Shown: piece by piece, positions 24,343 through 37,000 of the stretch
Position numbering within the stretch: position 1 is the stretch's first letter
Layout of the letters: each line of letters starts with the position of its first letter
NCBI GenBank assembly: GCA_009869945.1
Contig: WIXG01000166.1
Coordinates: 103,310-167,309, forward strand
DNA: 64,000 nucleotides
Reading direction: 5' to 3'
From: Mesaphorura yosii
Taxonomy: Eukaryota > Arthropoda > Collembola > Poduromorpha > Tullbergiidae
Position numbers and translations under genes: made by a program
The notes under the pieces: generated by a model
Database searches by the model: none
What the model saw: the letters and a program-made list of their open reading frames with translations, nothing else
Told to the model about the DNA's origin: nothing

Positions 24343-25665
24343 CTACGCTACGTCTGCCCCTTCGCTGTGCGTATTTTGAGATATCCAGGTGCGAAAACTT
24401 GAGATTCTGGTGTAAACCTTGCGACAGAGATGACAATAATTAGCTTTAGTTTAGACCGCACGTCATAGAGCCAAGAAATTGGATCTTACTCCAGGGAAAG
24501 TCGGACGAGCGCAGCCTATGCCCCAAGAAACGATGCCTACCAAGACTCTGGAGTTGCTTGTCCCGGTTACGAGTCCACCGCCTTATTCGTACAGGAATCA
24601 CGTCTCAGAATGAATTCCTATCCTACTTAGCAAGGAATTATCATGCATTAATTACCTGAATCCCCAAGACAGCTGTCCTTTCCTGAAACCGCCAACACGG
24701 TTACGTACATTTAAGTTAGCAAGACGTCAGACGTCATCCGAATGGCTATAGAATGCTGGCTTACCGCTTTCTCCAGCACAAATCATTGAGTCCAACACGG
24801 ACGAGCCCGACAAGCTGTAGAGATACTTACAAATTGTGTCACCGACGAATGGAACGGTGACTTTACGAAGAATTGACGACGTGGAGCCACTTTCAGAGGT
24901 CCTGCCCCAACCAGTCACAATCGCACTGCCTGCATCGAGAGTACTGCGCAGTAATAAATTGATGCAACTTTTATAAGTTCAATCAAACCTGATGGAGTGC
25001 CACTCCCGGCATCAGCTAATGCCACCGGCTGCACCGCATAATTGAGTACAAGCGCGGATCGTAGCCGGAGAATTGCGATGTCGTTGGCTAAAGTTCCGGG
25101 ATTGTAGCTGGGATGTCGAATTACACGATCAACCTCTCGCTCCTGCTCCGTTCCGTCGTTCGAGTTGAGATTATGCTCTCCAGCCACTACTCTCAAGTAA
25201 CTCGTACTGTACGTTTCCGCACAATGCGCTGTCGTTAAACTGTAACCAGAAAAACATTCCACCAGTGCAGAAGACAAATTGGCTCAAAGTGATCTCCCAA
25301 ACGTTCTGGCTGAGATGACTTACACGTGCAAATTGTCTATGATCACGCCACCACAGAAATGGCCGTAGTAGTAATGCTTCACGCTTACTTGATGAGGAAA
25401 CTCATTTCTTTCCGTCTGGAATTTCGAAACATTATGGAAAGAAATGACTTACGCTGGGCCTCGAAATCGACTCACCTCAACACCGCCGACAATGAGCCCA
25501 TCAAATCTCAGATTTCCAAGAGGAACCCCTATTAAGATGTTAGAAAACGTTTAATCATGACTTTCGACCTCAACGCCTCATTCACAAATAGCAAAATGCG
25601 CACTTGCCCATCGAGATGCTGAAACATAGCCCAAGCCCGCCAATTAAAAATGTCGAGATTTTCAT
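24343..25665 (-). CDS. Trypsin-like secreted serine protease, 8 exons
   Basis: S1-family endopeptidase of 270 residues. Exons: 25608-25665, 25476-25528, 25324-25415, 24989-25239, 24765-24929, 24656-24682, 24490-24581 and 24343-24417. It has a signal peptide (MKISTFLIGGLGLCF), a short propeptide and the mature start IVGGVE. Catalytic His lies in LTTAHC, Asp in NDIAILRL and Ser in GDSGG. The Asp in GKDSCLGDSGG predicts Lys/Arg specificity. The end FPGVYTRISSFRTWI is typical. Intron 1 has a GC donor (G|GCAAGT) and exon 6 is only 27 nt. Both keep the frame. There is no CUB or clip domain, so a digestive or general extracellular role is more likely than a clotting cascade. Confidence 0.9.
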
Positions 25666-25946
25666 GCTTCTTGAAGGTTTCGAAACCTCGAAAGAAGTTG
25701 AGAGAAAAGTGTGACGCTTGGAGACAGCAGAGAGAATTGGCTCCTTCGAGGAAATTGAATTTTCCTCAATTTATGATTGAAGATCTCAAATATTGGACAC
25801 ACACATTAGCCACAAAAGACTGAAGTTGATTCGCTTACAATCCTTGTGACATGACAGATGACAGATTGCTAGATAATAGCAATCAGTGCTTCGATAATAA
25901 TTGCTGAGGAGTGTTGTACATTACATGCGCCTAATTGACAAATTTG
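25666..25946. other. 5' flank of the secreted trypsin gene
   Basis: No TATA box or coding sequence is recognised. The region is AT-rich and contains pyrimidine runs just upstream of the start codon at 25665. Confidence 0.45.
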
Positions 25947-26019
25947 AAGTGGGGGAATCCGCTGGTTAAACTAAATCAATCATTTGCGTCTAACTGAATT
26001 TAACTGGAATCCCCCACTT
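25947..26019. repeat. Short inverted repeat (hairpin or MITE remnant)
   Basis: AAGTGGGGGAATCC at 25947-25960 pairs with GGAATCCCCCACTT at 26006-26019 with one mismatch. The match extends into GTTAAA/TTTAAC after a small bulge. The spacer is about 30 nt. It sits between the 3' end of the SNX-like gene and the 5' end of the trypsin gene. It could be a hairpin-forming RNA, a protein site or the remnant of a miniature inverted-repeat element. Confidence 0.5.
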
Positions 26020-26498
26020 GTAGACATGCCACTCATGTTGTAGATTCCAGGTCAAAATGGTCCATGGTGCGATTATCGTTAGCTTGTCACGAGCTACGCC
26101 TTCAAACAAACCATTTCTTGATAACTGTGGTGCACATGGATTTCATTAGTACTCTTCTAATAAAGGGCATGGCACAGTGTATGATTGAATAAATAATTCC
26201 GAGAAATGTTGATTCACCTCGTTGAATTACTGTTTTATACAATTAACGCTTTATTAAGTTCATGCAAAAATAAGACAAAATCATAATAAGATAATTAGAT
26301 AATAGGATAAATTGATGGTAACACAGTATTGATGGTCATCGTATTTTAAAAATCAGCCTGAGTGCGATCAACTATTATACAATCAAATTCCAAACGCCAC
26401 GAGCCCGTAGCGGCATCAGATCCGTTAGCTGACCGCATTGCGGAATTCACCTCTCCGTATCTCTATTTTCAAACTCGTATACCATTGCTAGGGCCATT
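26020..26498. other. 3' flank of the SNX10/11-like gene
   Basis: No coding exon is recognised. The stretch is AT-rich. TTTATT at 26250-26255 is a minus-strand AATAAA, 244 nt past the stop codon of the SNX-like gene, and is the best candidate for its polyadenylation signal. Confidence 0.5.
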
Positions 26499-28259
26499 TC
26501 AGATTTTCCTAACGACCATCTCTTTCAAAGCCGCCGTAGTTTTGTCGACGTCACCATGAAATCTCTTTCTCCTGGCACCAGCATTGAATCCACGTGCGAG
26601 TCCGTCGTCACCCAGCGATTCTTTGTCCTCGCCGTCGCTCAAGCTGCCCCCGCCAGATGAAGATTCAACACTGGAATAAAACGCGATAACATGATAAGCA
26701 TTGTGGGCAGAACTCAACTCAATTGCATTACGATTGCAATTGCAAAAGTCAAGCAATTTCATTTAAGTGGTGCACTTACTGTTCACCGCCATCGCTCTCC
26801 AAGTCGCTCGCACTTGAAACGGAGCCTGTACCCGAAGAACACGATGCGTGGAACTCCGCATTCTCTGTGCCGATGTCAACCTTTTCCATGTACGACGACG
26901 GCCGGGGTCGTGGAGCCCTCTGGACATTGTTGGCTTTCGGCTTGATTTCTTCGACCAGCTTCTCCTCAATTTCTGTCAGCGTGAGTGTGCTTTGCAGAAA
27001 GAGGTGCAGTGCAGCGTCAGAGAGGAACACAAACGAGCGAAGAACCCTCTGCAAAAATTTTTCTAGGCCTAAGCATCGAGCCTGAATTATTTGTGGGTCA
27101 AAGTTCGTGATGTGAAGCCAATGTTTGGGCGGCAGAGGCGGCACCTTCCTGAAAACAGACAAAAATTAAATCGTTAAGCATTCTGAGATTATTTCCAAAT
27201 TTAGCAGTTGTACGTACTTGTTTGGATGGTGCTCCTGCAGCTTTGAGCGAAGCCAGCAAAAGTCAGAGAATCGTCTGCGGACTTCACTTTGGCTGAGCGA
27301 GAATGCCCAATGATTATTCTGTGGGCACAAAATCACCCGTTTTAAGGCTTGTCTTGTTACAGAAAACATATAATAAATGGATTCTACTCAACCTTAAGAA
27401 TCTTACCTCAATCCTTATCATGTACGATGTATACGAGCTTGTCAGTAGTCCGAGATGCTGCTTTGTGGTGATTGTCACTGGCTCAGTGACTTCCACACGA
27501 ATCCATCTCTGGAAATCATAAGCAAAATCCATACATTAACGTCGTCGTCGTCTAACAACTTTAAATTTATTGACACACATCTCAGTCGGGATCCAGACTC
27601 CAGACTTTGTGTTCTGTGTCGTAACATTTTCAGTCCGCGTGATCATTCATTGCCTTTGCTGCTGGTGCTGGAAAGACAGACAGAATGGGGTTTCGTCCTT
27701 GAACGAAAACAGCTTTGCTTTGCGTCCTTGATCGAAAACAGCTTTACAGATGCGAACGAAAACGTGAATGCGAACTGCGAAGTTAACTTTAATCCAGTGG
27801 ACTTTGTTAGGAGATCGCGTGAAACCAGAACGCTCATGCTAATCTTAGTTAGTATTAGTTTAATGGTGTTTTTTTCTGCATTGAAAGCTGTGCGAATGCG
27901 AATACATGCCTTGCTTGACAAGAATTGTGCTCATTTCGCATGTGTGTTTTGTAAATACAAAATCATCCGGTAAACACGTGAGACGCTGCTGCAGAAACTG
28001 ATACGGGATGGCGAAATGGGAGGAAAACGTGCTAAAGACTCGTAAATTGTAAACATCTTCCAAGCACTGCACAAACACAAGCACAGCTCATGCAGATAAC
28101 AGACTGTGGATGCATGTGGAATGAATTAGGAATTATAATTTAAGATGAGCAGAATCCGAGATGATGAAATGCGACATTCGATTACAAACAAAACTAAACG
28201 TTGATGTCCAAGGATGTAATTTTGCTTACCTTCGAGACTTTGTCAACGACTTCCTTCAT
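26499..28259 (-). CDS. PX-domain sorting nexin, SNX10/SNX11-like
   Basis: Exons 28230-28259, 27407-27508, 27218-27318, 26780-27148 and 26499-26670 give 257 residues in frame. The PX domain covers about residues 10-125. Its marks are RWIRVEVTEP, the phosphoinositide-binding RRRFSDFCWLRSKLQ, the loop VPPLPPKHW, and GLEKFLQRVLRS followed by LHLFLQS, as in vertebrate SNX10/11. The family binds PI3P on endosomes and supports V-ATPase trafficking. The C-terminal half is acidic and Ser-rich and not conserved by eye. The 10-codon first exon lies 721 nt upstream and was chosen because its donor and frame fit. Starting at an ATG at 27532 inside that intron is a weaker alternative, since a good acceptor lies between it and the domain. 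Confidence 0.85.
27694..27751. repeat. 29-bp tandem duplication in the first intron of the SNX-like gene
   Basis: Two adjacent copies of CGTCCTTGAACGAAAACAGC and the following bases, with period 29, differ by about one substitution over the first 24 positions. The copy boundary is at 27723. It looks like a recent local duplication without an evident function. Confidence 0.5.
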
Positions 28260-28895
28260 GTCGATGTAAGTCACGTCACAATTAGCAAGAATCAATTTAC
28301 AAAGTTCAGTCTATAGCTTTCGACGTTGTTTCTTAATTGGATCGTTGTCGCGAACTGTTAGTTCGACCACACGTGATGGTTAGTAGAATGAGTTGTAGGT
28401 CAGAAATTGTCTTATTTAGCACACTTTTACTGCAATGAAGTCTATTGTTGTAGCGTTGTGTAATCGTCTTCCAATAAAGTGGAACCTTTTGCTGCCAAGT
28501 TCTTGAAGAAGATGATTTGTCAAATCTACTCATCCCTCGATGAGTAAGGAAGCGTCGAAGGCGACAAAATGAAGCAGTTGAGTGCTGCACTTGGTTAGCA
28601 CTTGGAACAGTGCAGAAGCCAATAAACACAGGTTATTGGAGCTTGGACTGGGCAGAAGTGCAGGAAGAGTGAACTCTTGAGAATGAGGAATTGGCAAAGT
28701 GATTCATTTCTTCAGAAGAAGTTGAGACTTGCGATGAGAGAAGAAGACACCAGACGCACTGAAGTACAAGGCAAAGGAACTCTTTAACAATCACAACAAT
28801 GGAATTTTACTCAGAAGTAAGCACAGTGACCACATGTGAAACTTTTACTTTAATTGCTTGAAGAGAACAAGTTAACTTGGAAAGAGCTGCCTGAG

Positions 28896-28932
28896 AACTG
28901 AGCGTCCTCCACCGAGCCAGCTTTCTTTTATA
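28896..28932 (-). promoter_or_regulatory. TATA-initiator core promoter, minus strand
   Basis: On the minus strand TATAAAAG (28932-28925) is followed 33 nt later by TCAGTT (28901-28896). This is the same layout as the CUB-trypsin promoter. The nearest minus-strand start is the SNX-like ATG at 28259, about 640 nt further on. Either that gene has a long 5' UTR, perhaps with an intron, or an unrecognised short transcript starts here. Confidence 0.45.
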
Positions 28933-29005
28933 AGTTTGCCTTGACGGGTACCCGAAAGAAGGAGACGCAAGTCCAACGCGGAGTACGAAAGCACAGTTGT
29001 GTGCT

Positions 29006-29445
29006 ATGCGAGATTATTCAAATTGGCTACAACCTCATCCTGATCCTGAGAGTGGTCACCAGTCACCGGCACAGCGTACATGGGATTCACTGGAAGCTGG
29101 ATTCGCGTCATACTACACAAGAACCACGAACTTTAACCCTGTTCGTCCAGCTCAATACGCAGTAAGACAAACGCAGGCATCACAGGCTCCTGACTGACGT
29201 CCCACTCCTCGCAGCTTTTGAGAGGATATCCCATCAGCGAGGACACCGATGCGTAAGCGCGGCGTATTAAAATCCGTCTCAGCTTGGTTAGATTGGGTTT
29301 GAGCAGCTGTGAAACTGAAGGTTAAGTGATAATTCTGGCATTGTGGGCTCAATCAAACAGAAAGTCCACGTTGTCTTGTTTTTTCTTCTAGATAGGTCTT
29401 CCCCAAGGGATTAAAGCATCCTTCCTTCGTACAACATGTGTCTAG
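29006..29445 (+). CDS. Possible small two-exon gene of unknown function
   Basis: An open stretch from the ATG at 29006 (MRDYSNWLQPHPDPE...) reaches a good donor GTAAGA after 29161. A strong acceptor with a T-rich tract lies at 29389-29391. Joining 29006-29161 to 29392-29445 keeps the frame and ends at TAG 29443-29445, giving 69 residues. The first exon has varied, protein-like composition. There is no recognisable domain and no signal peptide, and the start is uncertain. It may be a chance combination. Confidence 0.22.
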
Positions 29446-31027
29446 TCAAAATCTTATCCAGTCATCTTAGCCCGGAAAATTCCAGCTCATATTTGCTTTG
29501 TGTAGCCGTAGCGTCCATTTTTATTTTGGCTTGTCTCGCTTCATATGAATTTATTACTTTTATTATTTTGATGGGATGTGATGCTTATTCGACCCCACGA
29601 AGATTGCGATTGCGATTTCTGTAATCCAAATCAACCAGGTCGCCGTCAGACACGTAATGGCATGGACCAGGTCAACGAAATTTGAAAAGTGATGAACTCA
29701 TACAGAGACTCAATGCAACGAAACTAAATCAAACTAACAGACGCTTATCAGGAGAGTAAACATTTCAAAGTCTCTCATTTCTGAGTCATTGCTCTTTATC
29801 AGAAATGTATTTTAAGCTTTCCTGGTCTCCTGCTGAGTGTACAGCAAAAAGAATACCGTACTAAATTCGGTATTCCACATACCCATTCACAGACAACCAA
29901 CTTTGTTTTTTAAACTTGTATTTGTGCGAATTTCGACTTTCTTCAATAGCCCCGATGAAAAGCTTTATTTTCATCCATGGATTATTTCTTAAGCTTCTCA
30001 GATCCAACAAAAATGTCGTTAATCCTTACTGCAATTCAAGTCCTGGGAATTTCCCCATACTTTTCTAATTCAGCTGAACATGGAAAATCACTCGGGCCTT
30101 GGCTTCTTTGCATAAACAAGCCGAGCCGTGTTTTCATAAATGATTGCTTTGTAGGATGTTTGTAAAGATGTGTTGACGACTAATAAAATGTAGATCACTA
30201 TCAGCTTATTACGCTTTAATGACTCCGGGACTCCTGCAGCTGCTGGCTTCTGTATTAAATCATTATGTATCATCAGACAAATATTATGAGCAAATATGAA
30301 TTGGATTCATGTCAGAATTGCGCAATCCAGGATGGAGGCCGAAGGAAATCCACACGAACACAAACACGTGCCCCTGGCACTCCAACTGTTCAATAAATGG
30401 CGTCTTTGATGGCGTTATCAGCACTTTCGATTTATTGTTCAACAAAATTAATCAACTTAACTTACAATTTGGTATTTCATACTTGAGACTTGTGTTTAAA
30501 TGCTACGTTTAAGAATATGCTTAACAAAACACTAACTACTATAAACAAAATTAGCAATACAGCATGGAATTAAGCAAACCATGCCGTATACCTGTACAAA
30601 TGGTGGATTACCCCTGACATGGTTGAGTCTTGTGCAAAGTGCAACCTTCGCGCAAAACTCCGAACATTGTGCACCAATTCTTACCTTAACTTGATAAAAT
30701 CCCCGATTAGTGTCTGCACCAAAGAATTGTCCATTAAACTGCATTTGCGAGTCGTGAAATTACCTCTCAATAAAAAGATTAACTAATGAAATGCTGAGCA
30801 AGTTTACGGTTAATATAAAATGATTTCTGTAATGCAAAGTGAGTGCACACCATACAAAAGTGAAAGGTTAGTTAGCACAGCGTAGAAACTAAAACTTAAA
30901 CTAAATATCAGTCATTTTACTCATGGAGGATAACAATGTTTGTGGCTGTGAGGTCGAGGTTCAAGAACATTCATCATAATGTTAATAATTGCATTGATTG
31001 GTTAGGATTCTTGAGTCGAGTTTCTGG
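29446..31027. other. Intergenic or 3' UTR region
   Basis: No gene is recognised. This AT-rich stretch probably includes the 3' UTR of the large membrane-protein gene, whose stop codon is at 31028-31030. A minus-strand frame at 30532-30744 has no supporting motif. Confidence 0.45.
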
Positions 31028-34000
31028 CTAGTTATAAAATCCCCGGGCGTGGGAGTACGGATTCATCGGAACACAAAACTGTGAGAAGGGGACGAGCGTC
31101 GGAGGCTGCCTCGTGGCGTAAATGTCGGTGTCCGGCTCGAGGTCGTAGTAAATTCCACCTCCGCCGCCCTGCAGCTGAAATGACACAGAAAATGAAATTG
31201 GTTCAACTTAAGAAGAAGTAGCAATAACTTAAATTTAATATCGCATGTCACTACATTTTCTATTCCTATTAAAATTCGGTTATGCCTTTTCTTTCGCTTA
31301 CTTGTGATGACCGACTCTTTGGTCGTTTCGTTGGGTGTCTCTCTTCAAACAGGTCGTCCACCGTCGTATCACACGTATCCGACGACCTGCGGGTGGACAT
31401 CATTGGAGGTGTGTCCATCAGGGAAGCTCCGAGCAGGGTTGGACTAGCGTGCATACTTAAGGGCTCATTTTGCTACAAAAAAGTCACATCAACATTAATA
31501 TCTTAAACTCAAAAATACTGTAAGAACAAACTGGGCATGGAATTGTACTGCCTCATCAGGCAAATTACATAAACACTTGTCAACCACGTAATAAAACGTT
31601 ATTAATCAATAATCTCTGCTGGCGACAGAAAGTCAGTCTGGCGTCTGTCTGATTCTGAGAAATGAAGAAATTATATATTCTGATATGATGCGTAATTACG
31701 TTGTAGAATTTTGGACGACAATTTTGTTATTCAGTGCACACAAAGTCCAAACACAAGTGTCCCTTTCGTGTTCCGCTGCCTAGTTATAAATGGTTCATTG
31801 TGATCCTTTGACCTGATTTCTAGATAAGCGACAGCAAAGTGACGCGAGTCTTCAGATTTTCTAAAATCTTTCAGTTTCTTCCACAGATTTTATGTCTTAC
31901 GGCAATGAACTTTCCACTTTCAGCAATAATTTAATGACTTTAGACGACAGACATCAGACATGATGTTTTACATCCGGAAAATCATTATGAACCAAATTAA
32001 TATTAGGTCAGGTCGTATTCAATAATTTTCCATGGCCCCATGCGAGCGTAACGTTAGCACGATACGCGAGCAACTCCAAGTCATAAAATTACTGGAAGTT
32101 TTGAGGCCGTCGACGACGAAACAAGAAGTACGCTTGTCCCCTGTCGTACTACGCTACGATGACTGTGATTGATGAAAGAGGCCACAGAGAGAGGTCACGA
32201 CAACTCAAATTAGAGGGGAATTATTTTATTGCATGGCACCTCGCAGGCGACAAAGCCTGACCCCGAACGATTGCGATTGACGCGTCATTTGGGTTTTGCG
32301 TATGAATGAATGAATACAAAAACCATCAAGTCAAGACGAGGATTAATTGCTTACCACATAAATATTGCCCACCATGCTCGAGTCATTAACTTGGGCCCAG
32401 CGGAGTCTTTCTTCAAGACCAACGTGCTGCTGATATGGATTCCCATTCATGTTGTTCTTACTGCTTATGTAACTCAAAGCCTGAGACGCCATGCCGCCAA
32501 ATAGCGTCCGTGACATGAGGGCAGCTTTTTGCTCTTCGCGCTTCCATCTGCGACTGTAATTACAAACAAGATGAGTGTCCGAGTTAGTTTAGTCAACTGA
32601 CAGATGCTTGACGTAGTGAGAAAGACAAATAATTCTATTGCGTTTGAGCTTTGGCATTATGTAAAACTTACCTCCACATGCAAAGGCACGCTAACGTGAG
32701 TGCAATGATGATCAGCGCGGAAACCGAAGCTCCGATTGCCACTGCCATGACTTCTCCGTCAATATCACATTGAGATCCATAATAATTACCAGCGCATCTG
32801 CAAAATCAAAGCCAAACCAATTAATTTTAGTGACAAAAGGTTGTTTTTTGATTCTTGCATTGGACTTACTTGCAGACTTTCTGACTATTTTCAATCAAGC
32901 ACTCTCCACGTCCGTTGCAGTGCAACTTGCCACTGCAGCTCTCACACTTTTTGCCACCCCGCCGCCTGTCCTTCTCGTACGGGTCGCCATAACCCGGCTC
33001 GCATTTGCACTCAAACGAGCCAAACGTATTGACACATTTTGCTTTGACATCACAATCGTTGAGGTCGGAATTCTCGCATTCGTTAACATCTGAATAGAAA
33101 AGTTCCAGTTAATAAATCTTTATAAGATGTACGATAGACTAGACAATGAAAGTTACTTCATTACCAGTGATAGCAGAAATGGCACTGACAGGCTCGTCAA
33201 CCCAAAGTTGTGTTTTTCCAAAGTTATTACGATGCTTGTTTAGATTTTGAATAAACTGCCTCTGCAACTCACGCTTCACTTGCATTGGAGGAAGTTTATT
33301 AGTGTCGTGCATCAAAATGGTAGAGTTCACAACAGCAAATCGCCCGTCGAATCCAATCGCGTCCATTTTTGCACCGACGTAACTGGGTTGCAGTGTTGTC
33401 TCGCTCACAATTGCATCAATCTGTAGTTCAGAAAGATCGTTGCCAGTTTGAGTTCAAGTTCAAAGGTGCGTGAAGTGCAAATGCAAAGGAGTAGGAATTT
33501 TCATACCCCGTGAATTGTTTCCCATTCGAGTGACTGATAAATTTCCGAATTGGGATTAAAGTACTCCGGGTCATACGACAGTTTTTTGTCACCGATTTTG
33601 TCTAGTCGAATCGACATAACCAGCGCCACAACGGCTGAAATGTAAAATGACATTTTTTGTACAGAAAAAGTGGCATAATTTAAATTTCTTAAGTTATTAC
33701 CTCGGCATGGTTCACGATGCCTTCTGCGGGCATACCCCGGCCGGCAAATACATGAAGACACTCCGCTTTCTGTACGACAGACTTCAGACTCCTCCGAATT
33801 GCAAGTGGAATCATCGCCGACGATGCAAGTGTCTATTCTCACAGGCGGGATTGATGGCTTACGAGCAACTGGACGACGAATGATGTTTGGTGGTGCTTTC
33901 GATGCAGGTGTCGAGCCCGAGCCGGCTCCTGGGCTGGACTGAATTGACAAGCTGGTTGACACAGCTCGACTTGGAGCAGCAGCGCTTCCGGTTTTGGGAG

Positions 34001-37000
34001 CGAACGGGTGCGTGGGCTGGCCGACAGTTCCCGGGTGAGTCTGCTTCTGAACCACACTTGACGACATGGACGTGGAGGTAGATGTTGATGCACTTGTTTG
34101 GGTAGTGAGACGCGGTGGTGACGGAGGTGGTGGTGGAGGAGAGACTGCATGTGGCTGAGGTGAAACAGCAGGCTTCACATGATCATTCAATTCGGTTGGT
34201 GTCGCCGACCCGACAGCGTGTGGGACGGTGTGCAGATTGAAGTACGTCCGCTTTCCATCAATTGCCACAAATTGTTGGTTTGGATTCGGTGCAGTTATGA
34301 TTTCGTCATTTATATCAACTATGCATAGAGTGAAAGTGTATTGTTAGTCGCATACAAATAGTGTGTGACTCATACCGGCGAAAATTCTTACCTGGAGTTA
34401 CGAAGGGCTGTCCTGTAACAGGTTGAACTCCAAAGCCCTGTTTTGCAGTGACAGTTACGTCAAACACATCTCCGGCCTGATGGCGATGGGGCGAACCGAG
34501 TGCAAGGTCATCAATCGCAGTGACAACTTCCACACTTCCGTACCCGTGTCCTTTTATTGTTGGCTTTGCATTTGGACTTCCTTCGTGAATGACAATTCCT
34601 GTAGAAAGAGAAGTCATATAGACATGTGGTCATTCAAGTTTTGCAATTTGCAGTCGTTCTTTTTGCTCGTTTAAAAATAATCCAGTTTAAAATAAGAAGG
34701 TTGAACGAACTCAGACTGGATGAAAACCGGCCCGACAGTCTAATTAGCCAAAGGCATGAGCAGGTTAAGCAAGATGTCATTGAAGACGTACAGAAAGACA
34801 GGAGTTTTGCTCTGAAACCTGCTCCACATACTAAATGGCTAATTTTATGGCAGGTCAAGTTAATGACATCATTAAATGCATGTTTATGAACTCAGCGTCA
34901 AGTCACGTCGGTTGTTACTTGCCGTGTTGCTAAATTAATTGAGCAATTTCGGCTCTTTTCGAGCGGAAAGTCATAAATTTCTGAAATTTTACGTTAGATA
35001 TTTCAGTGAACACTCATAATAATCTCTGAGAGCACTCTGACGTTTCTTGCACTTGAATTGAAAAATGTTCCTGCTACTCAGCAGACACAAATCACATGAA
35101 AGTTTCAAGTGAACTTGCTTTTGGTTTACTGTGAACGATAACCTTTGCCCTGAACTGTGCTGTAGCGTGTTCACAGTTGGCTTTATGTTCAATGGCTTTA
35201 TGGTATGGGCTGGATCTTTATGACGTGAGAACTTAAATATTAAGCTTGTCAAATTATAAACATTAACTGCGAGCAAGCTCAAGAGCACAGGCGGCTTGCC
35301 GTTTGTTTACTAAATAATTGCCTTGCAATTCGGACTCGAGTCTCGAGTGCGTTGAGCAGTCACAGTCGTAATGGCAAATGGTGAGAGAGTAAAAGGTGTA
35401 CTTTTGGATTTATTGTGGGAACTTCCTCCTGATTATATTTAAATACTCCGTGCAATAGGTGAACAGCAGCTATGAACTCCCGTGTTTACTTGCCGCCTGT
35501 GGCTCGCTTGTGAATTGCAATCCGCGCCTGTTTACTTTAACGAATTGACAAATCCGGCCTGGCTTGAAGCGCTTTAATCACGGAATCACAGATTGTTAAG
35601 ATAATTGCAGCCATTCCATGCATGCAGTTAACTTAATAACTTTATTTAGCCATGCTGGGATTCACTTGTCTTTGGTTTTCGTGATCATGGATTACCGCAC
35701 TGTTTTTATCGTACCTGGACGCAGAGGAGGTGTTGGAACAACGTTCGAATTCGAATCAGGAGTTGCCGACGTCCCTCCGGTGCTTAACGTCGAGGGACTT
35801 GCGGCAGGTGGCTCAAACCCGTTTCTGTTCTGGCCATGTTTTACATAATGCGATGGGATTTGAGGCCTCCTCGTGGTCACTGGATCTGGATCTGGCGACG
35901 ACTCAGCTGTAGTTGGCACGTACGTAGCTTGCATTGTTGTAGTTGCGGTTCTCGTTGGTTCAATCGCTGTCATTCGCATTGCATGCTTATTACCAACAGA
36001 AGCCGTGGTCGCACTCGGTTGAATGGTTTGTCTTACTTCGGATGGCGAAGCCCCCAAATTAAAATCTGGGAATTGAGCCGCTGGCTGAGGAGACACGTGA
36101 TGATTATGCTGCTGATGGGAATTTGGATTATAAATCGGATTCTCATTCATAAATTCCTTCTGTGCCTCATCTTCGGCTTTTTGTTGGTCTCTCTCGTCAT
36201 CTTCAACGGAGTCTGTTTGTACTTGAGCTTGAATTGGCCTGGGTTGCGCTGTGGTTGTCGTTGTTTTCTCTCCTGACGTTGATTTATCATTGTAATTTAC
36301 GGTAGTCAGTCGCTCGTTGGACTCCCTGTGCCCAAAATTGGCGAAATTACCATTGCCAGCGCCATTTTCTAACGAGGAGGTGGGAATCAGCAGCGTGGTC
36401 GGTGTCTGTGAAGTCGGTCTTCTTGTGTTGCCGCCAATTTGCGTGTTCTTGTTAAAATAATCGTAAATTGTCGTTGCGGACGTGGTTGGGACCCTCTCGG
36501 CACTGCCGCTGCTTCCTCCATTTACATTGTAGATATTTGCGTTAGCGCCGTCTCTCTCGGAACCTGAACTCGAAGGCACATGATGATAGATGTGGGCATT
36601 GTTGTTGCTGTTTGGCTGTGGTTGCGGTTGATGATGCGCATTGCCGCCGGAGTCGCCGAAAGCTGGAAGGCCGTAATAGTCTTCAGTTGGCGTTTTCTGC
36701 AAGTGGGGATTTTGGTTCTGAGGAATGTTAAAATTGCTACCTGCATCACTTCCGTGCTGCTGCTGTTGAAAGGTGGGCACAATTTGTTCTGGAAGCGGCA
36801 CACCTTGCTTGTACGGCGCCTCCTGGCCAATTTGGCTCAGAGGGAAAGGTGGACCGAATTTGGTTTGTGATAAGTTGAATCCATTGTTGATAGCCTCAAG
36901 TGGAATCGCCTCAAACGCTTGCTGCTGTTGAAATTCCGCAGAAGTAAGTTGCTGACCGTTGGGGTTTGCAATTACAGGGCCGCGATTATTGATGCGTGTC

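Noticed and set aside
27455-27973. 172-codon plus-strand frame
   Set aside because: It runs antisense through exon 2 and the first intron of the SNX-like gene, contains a local 29-bp duplication, and has no domain or splice support.
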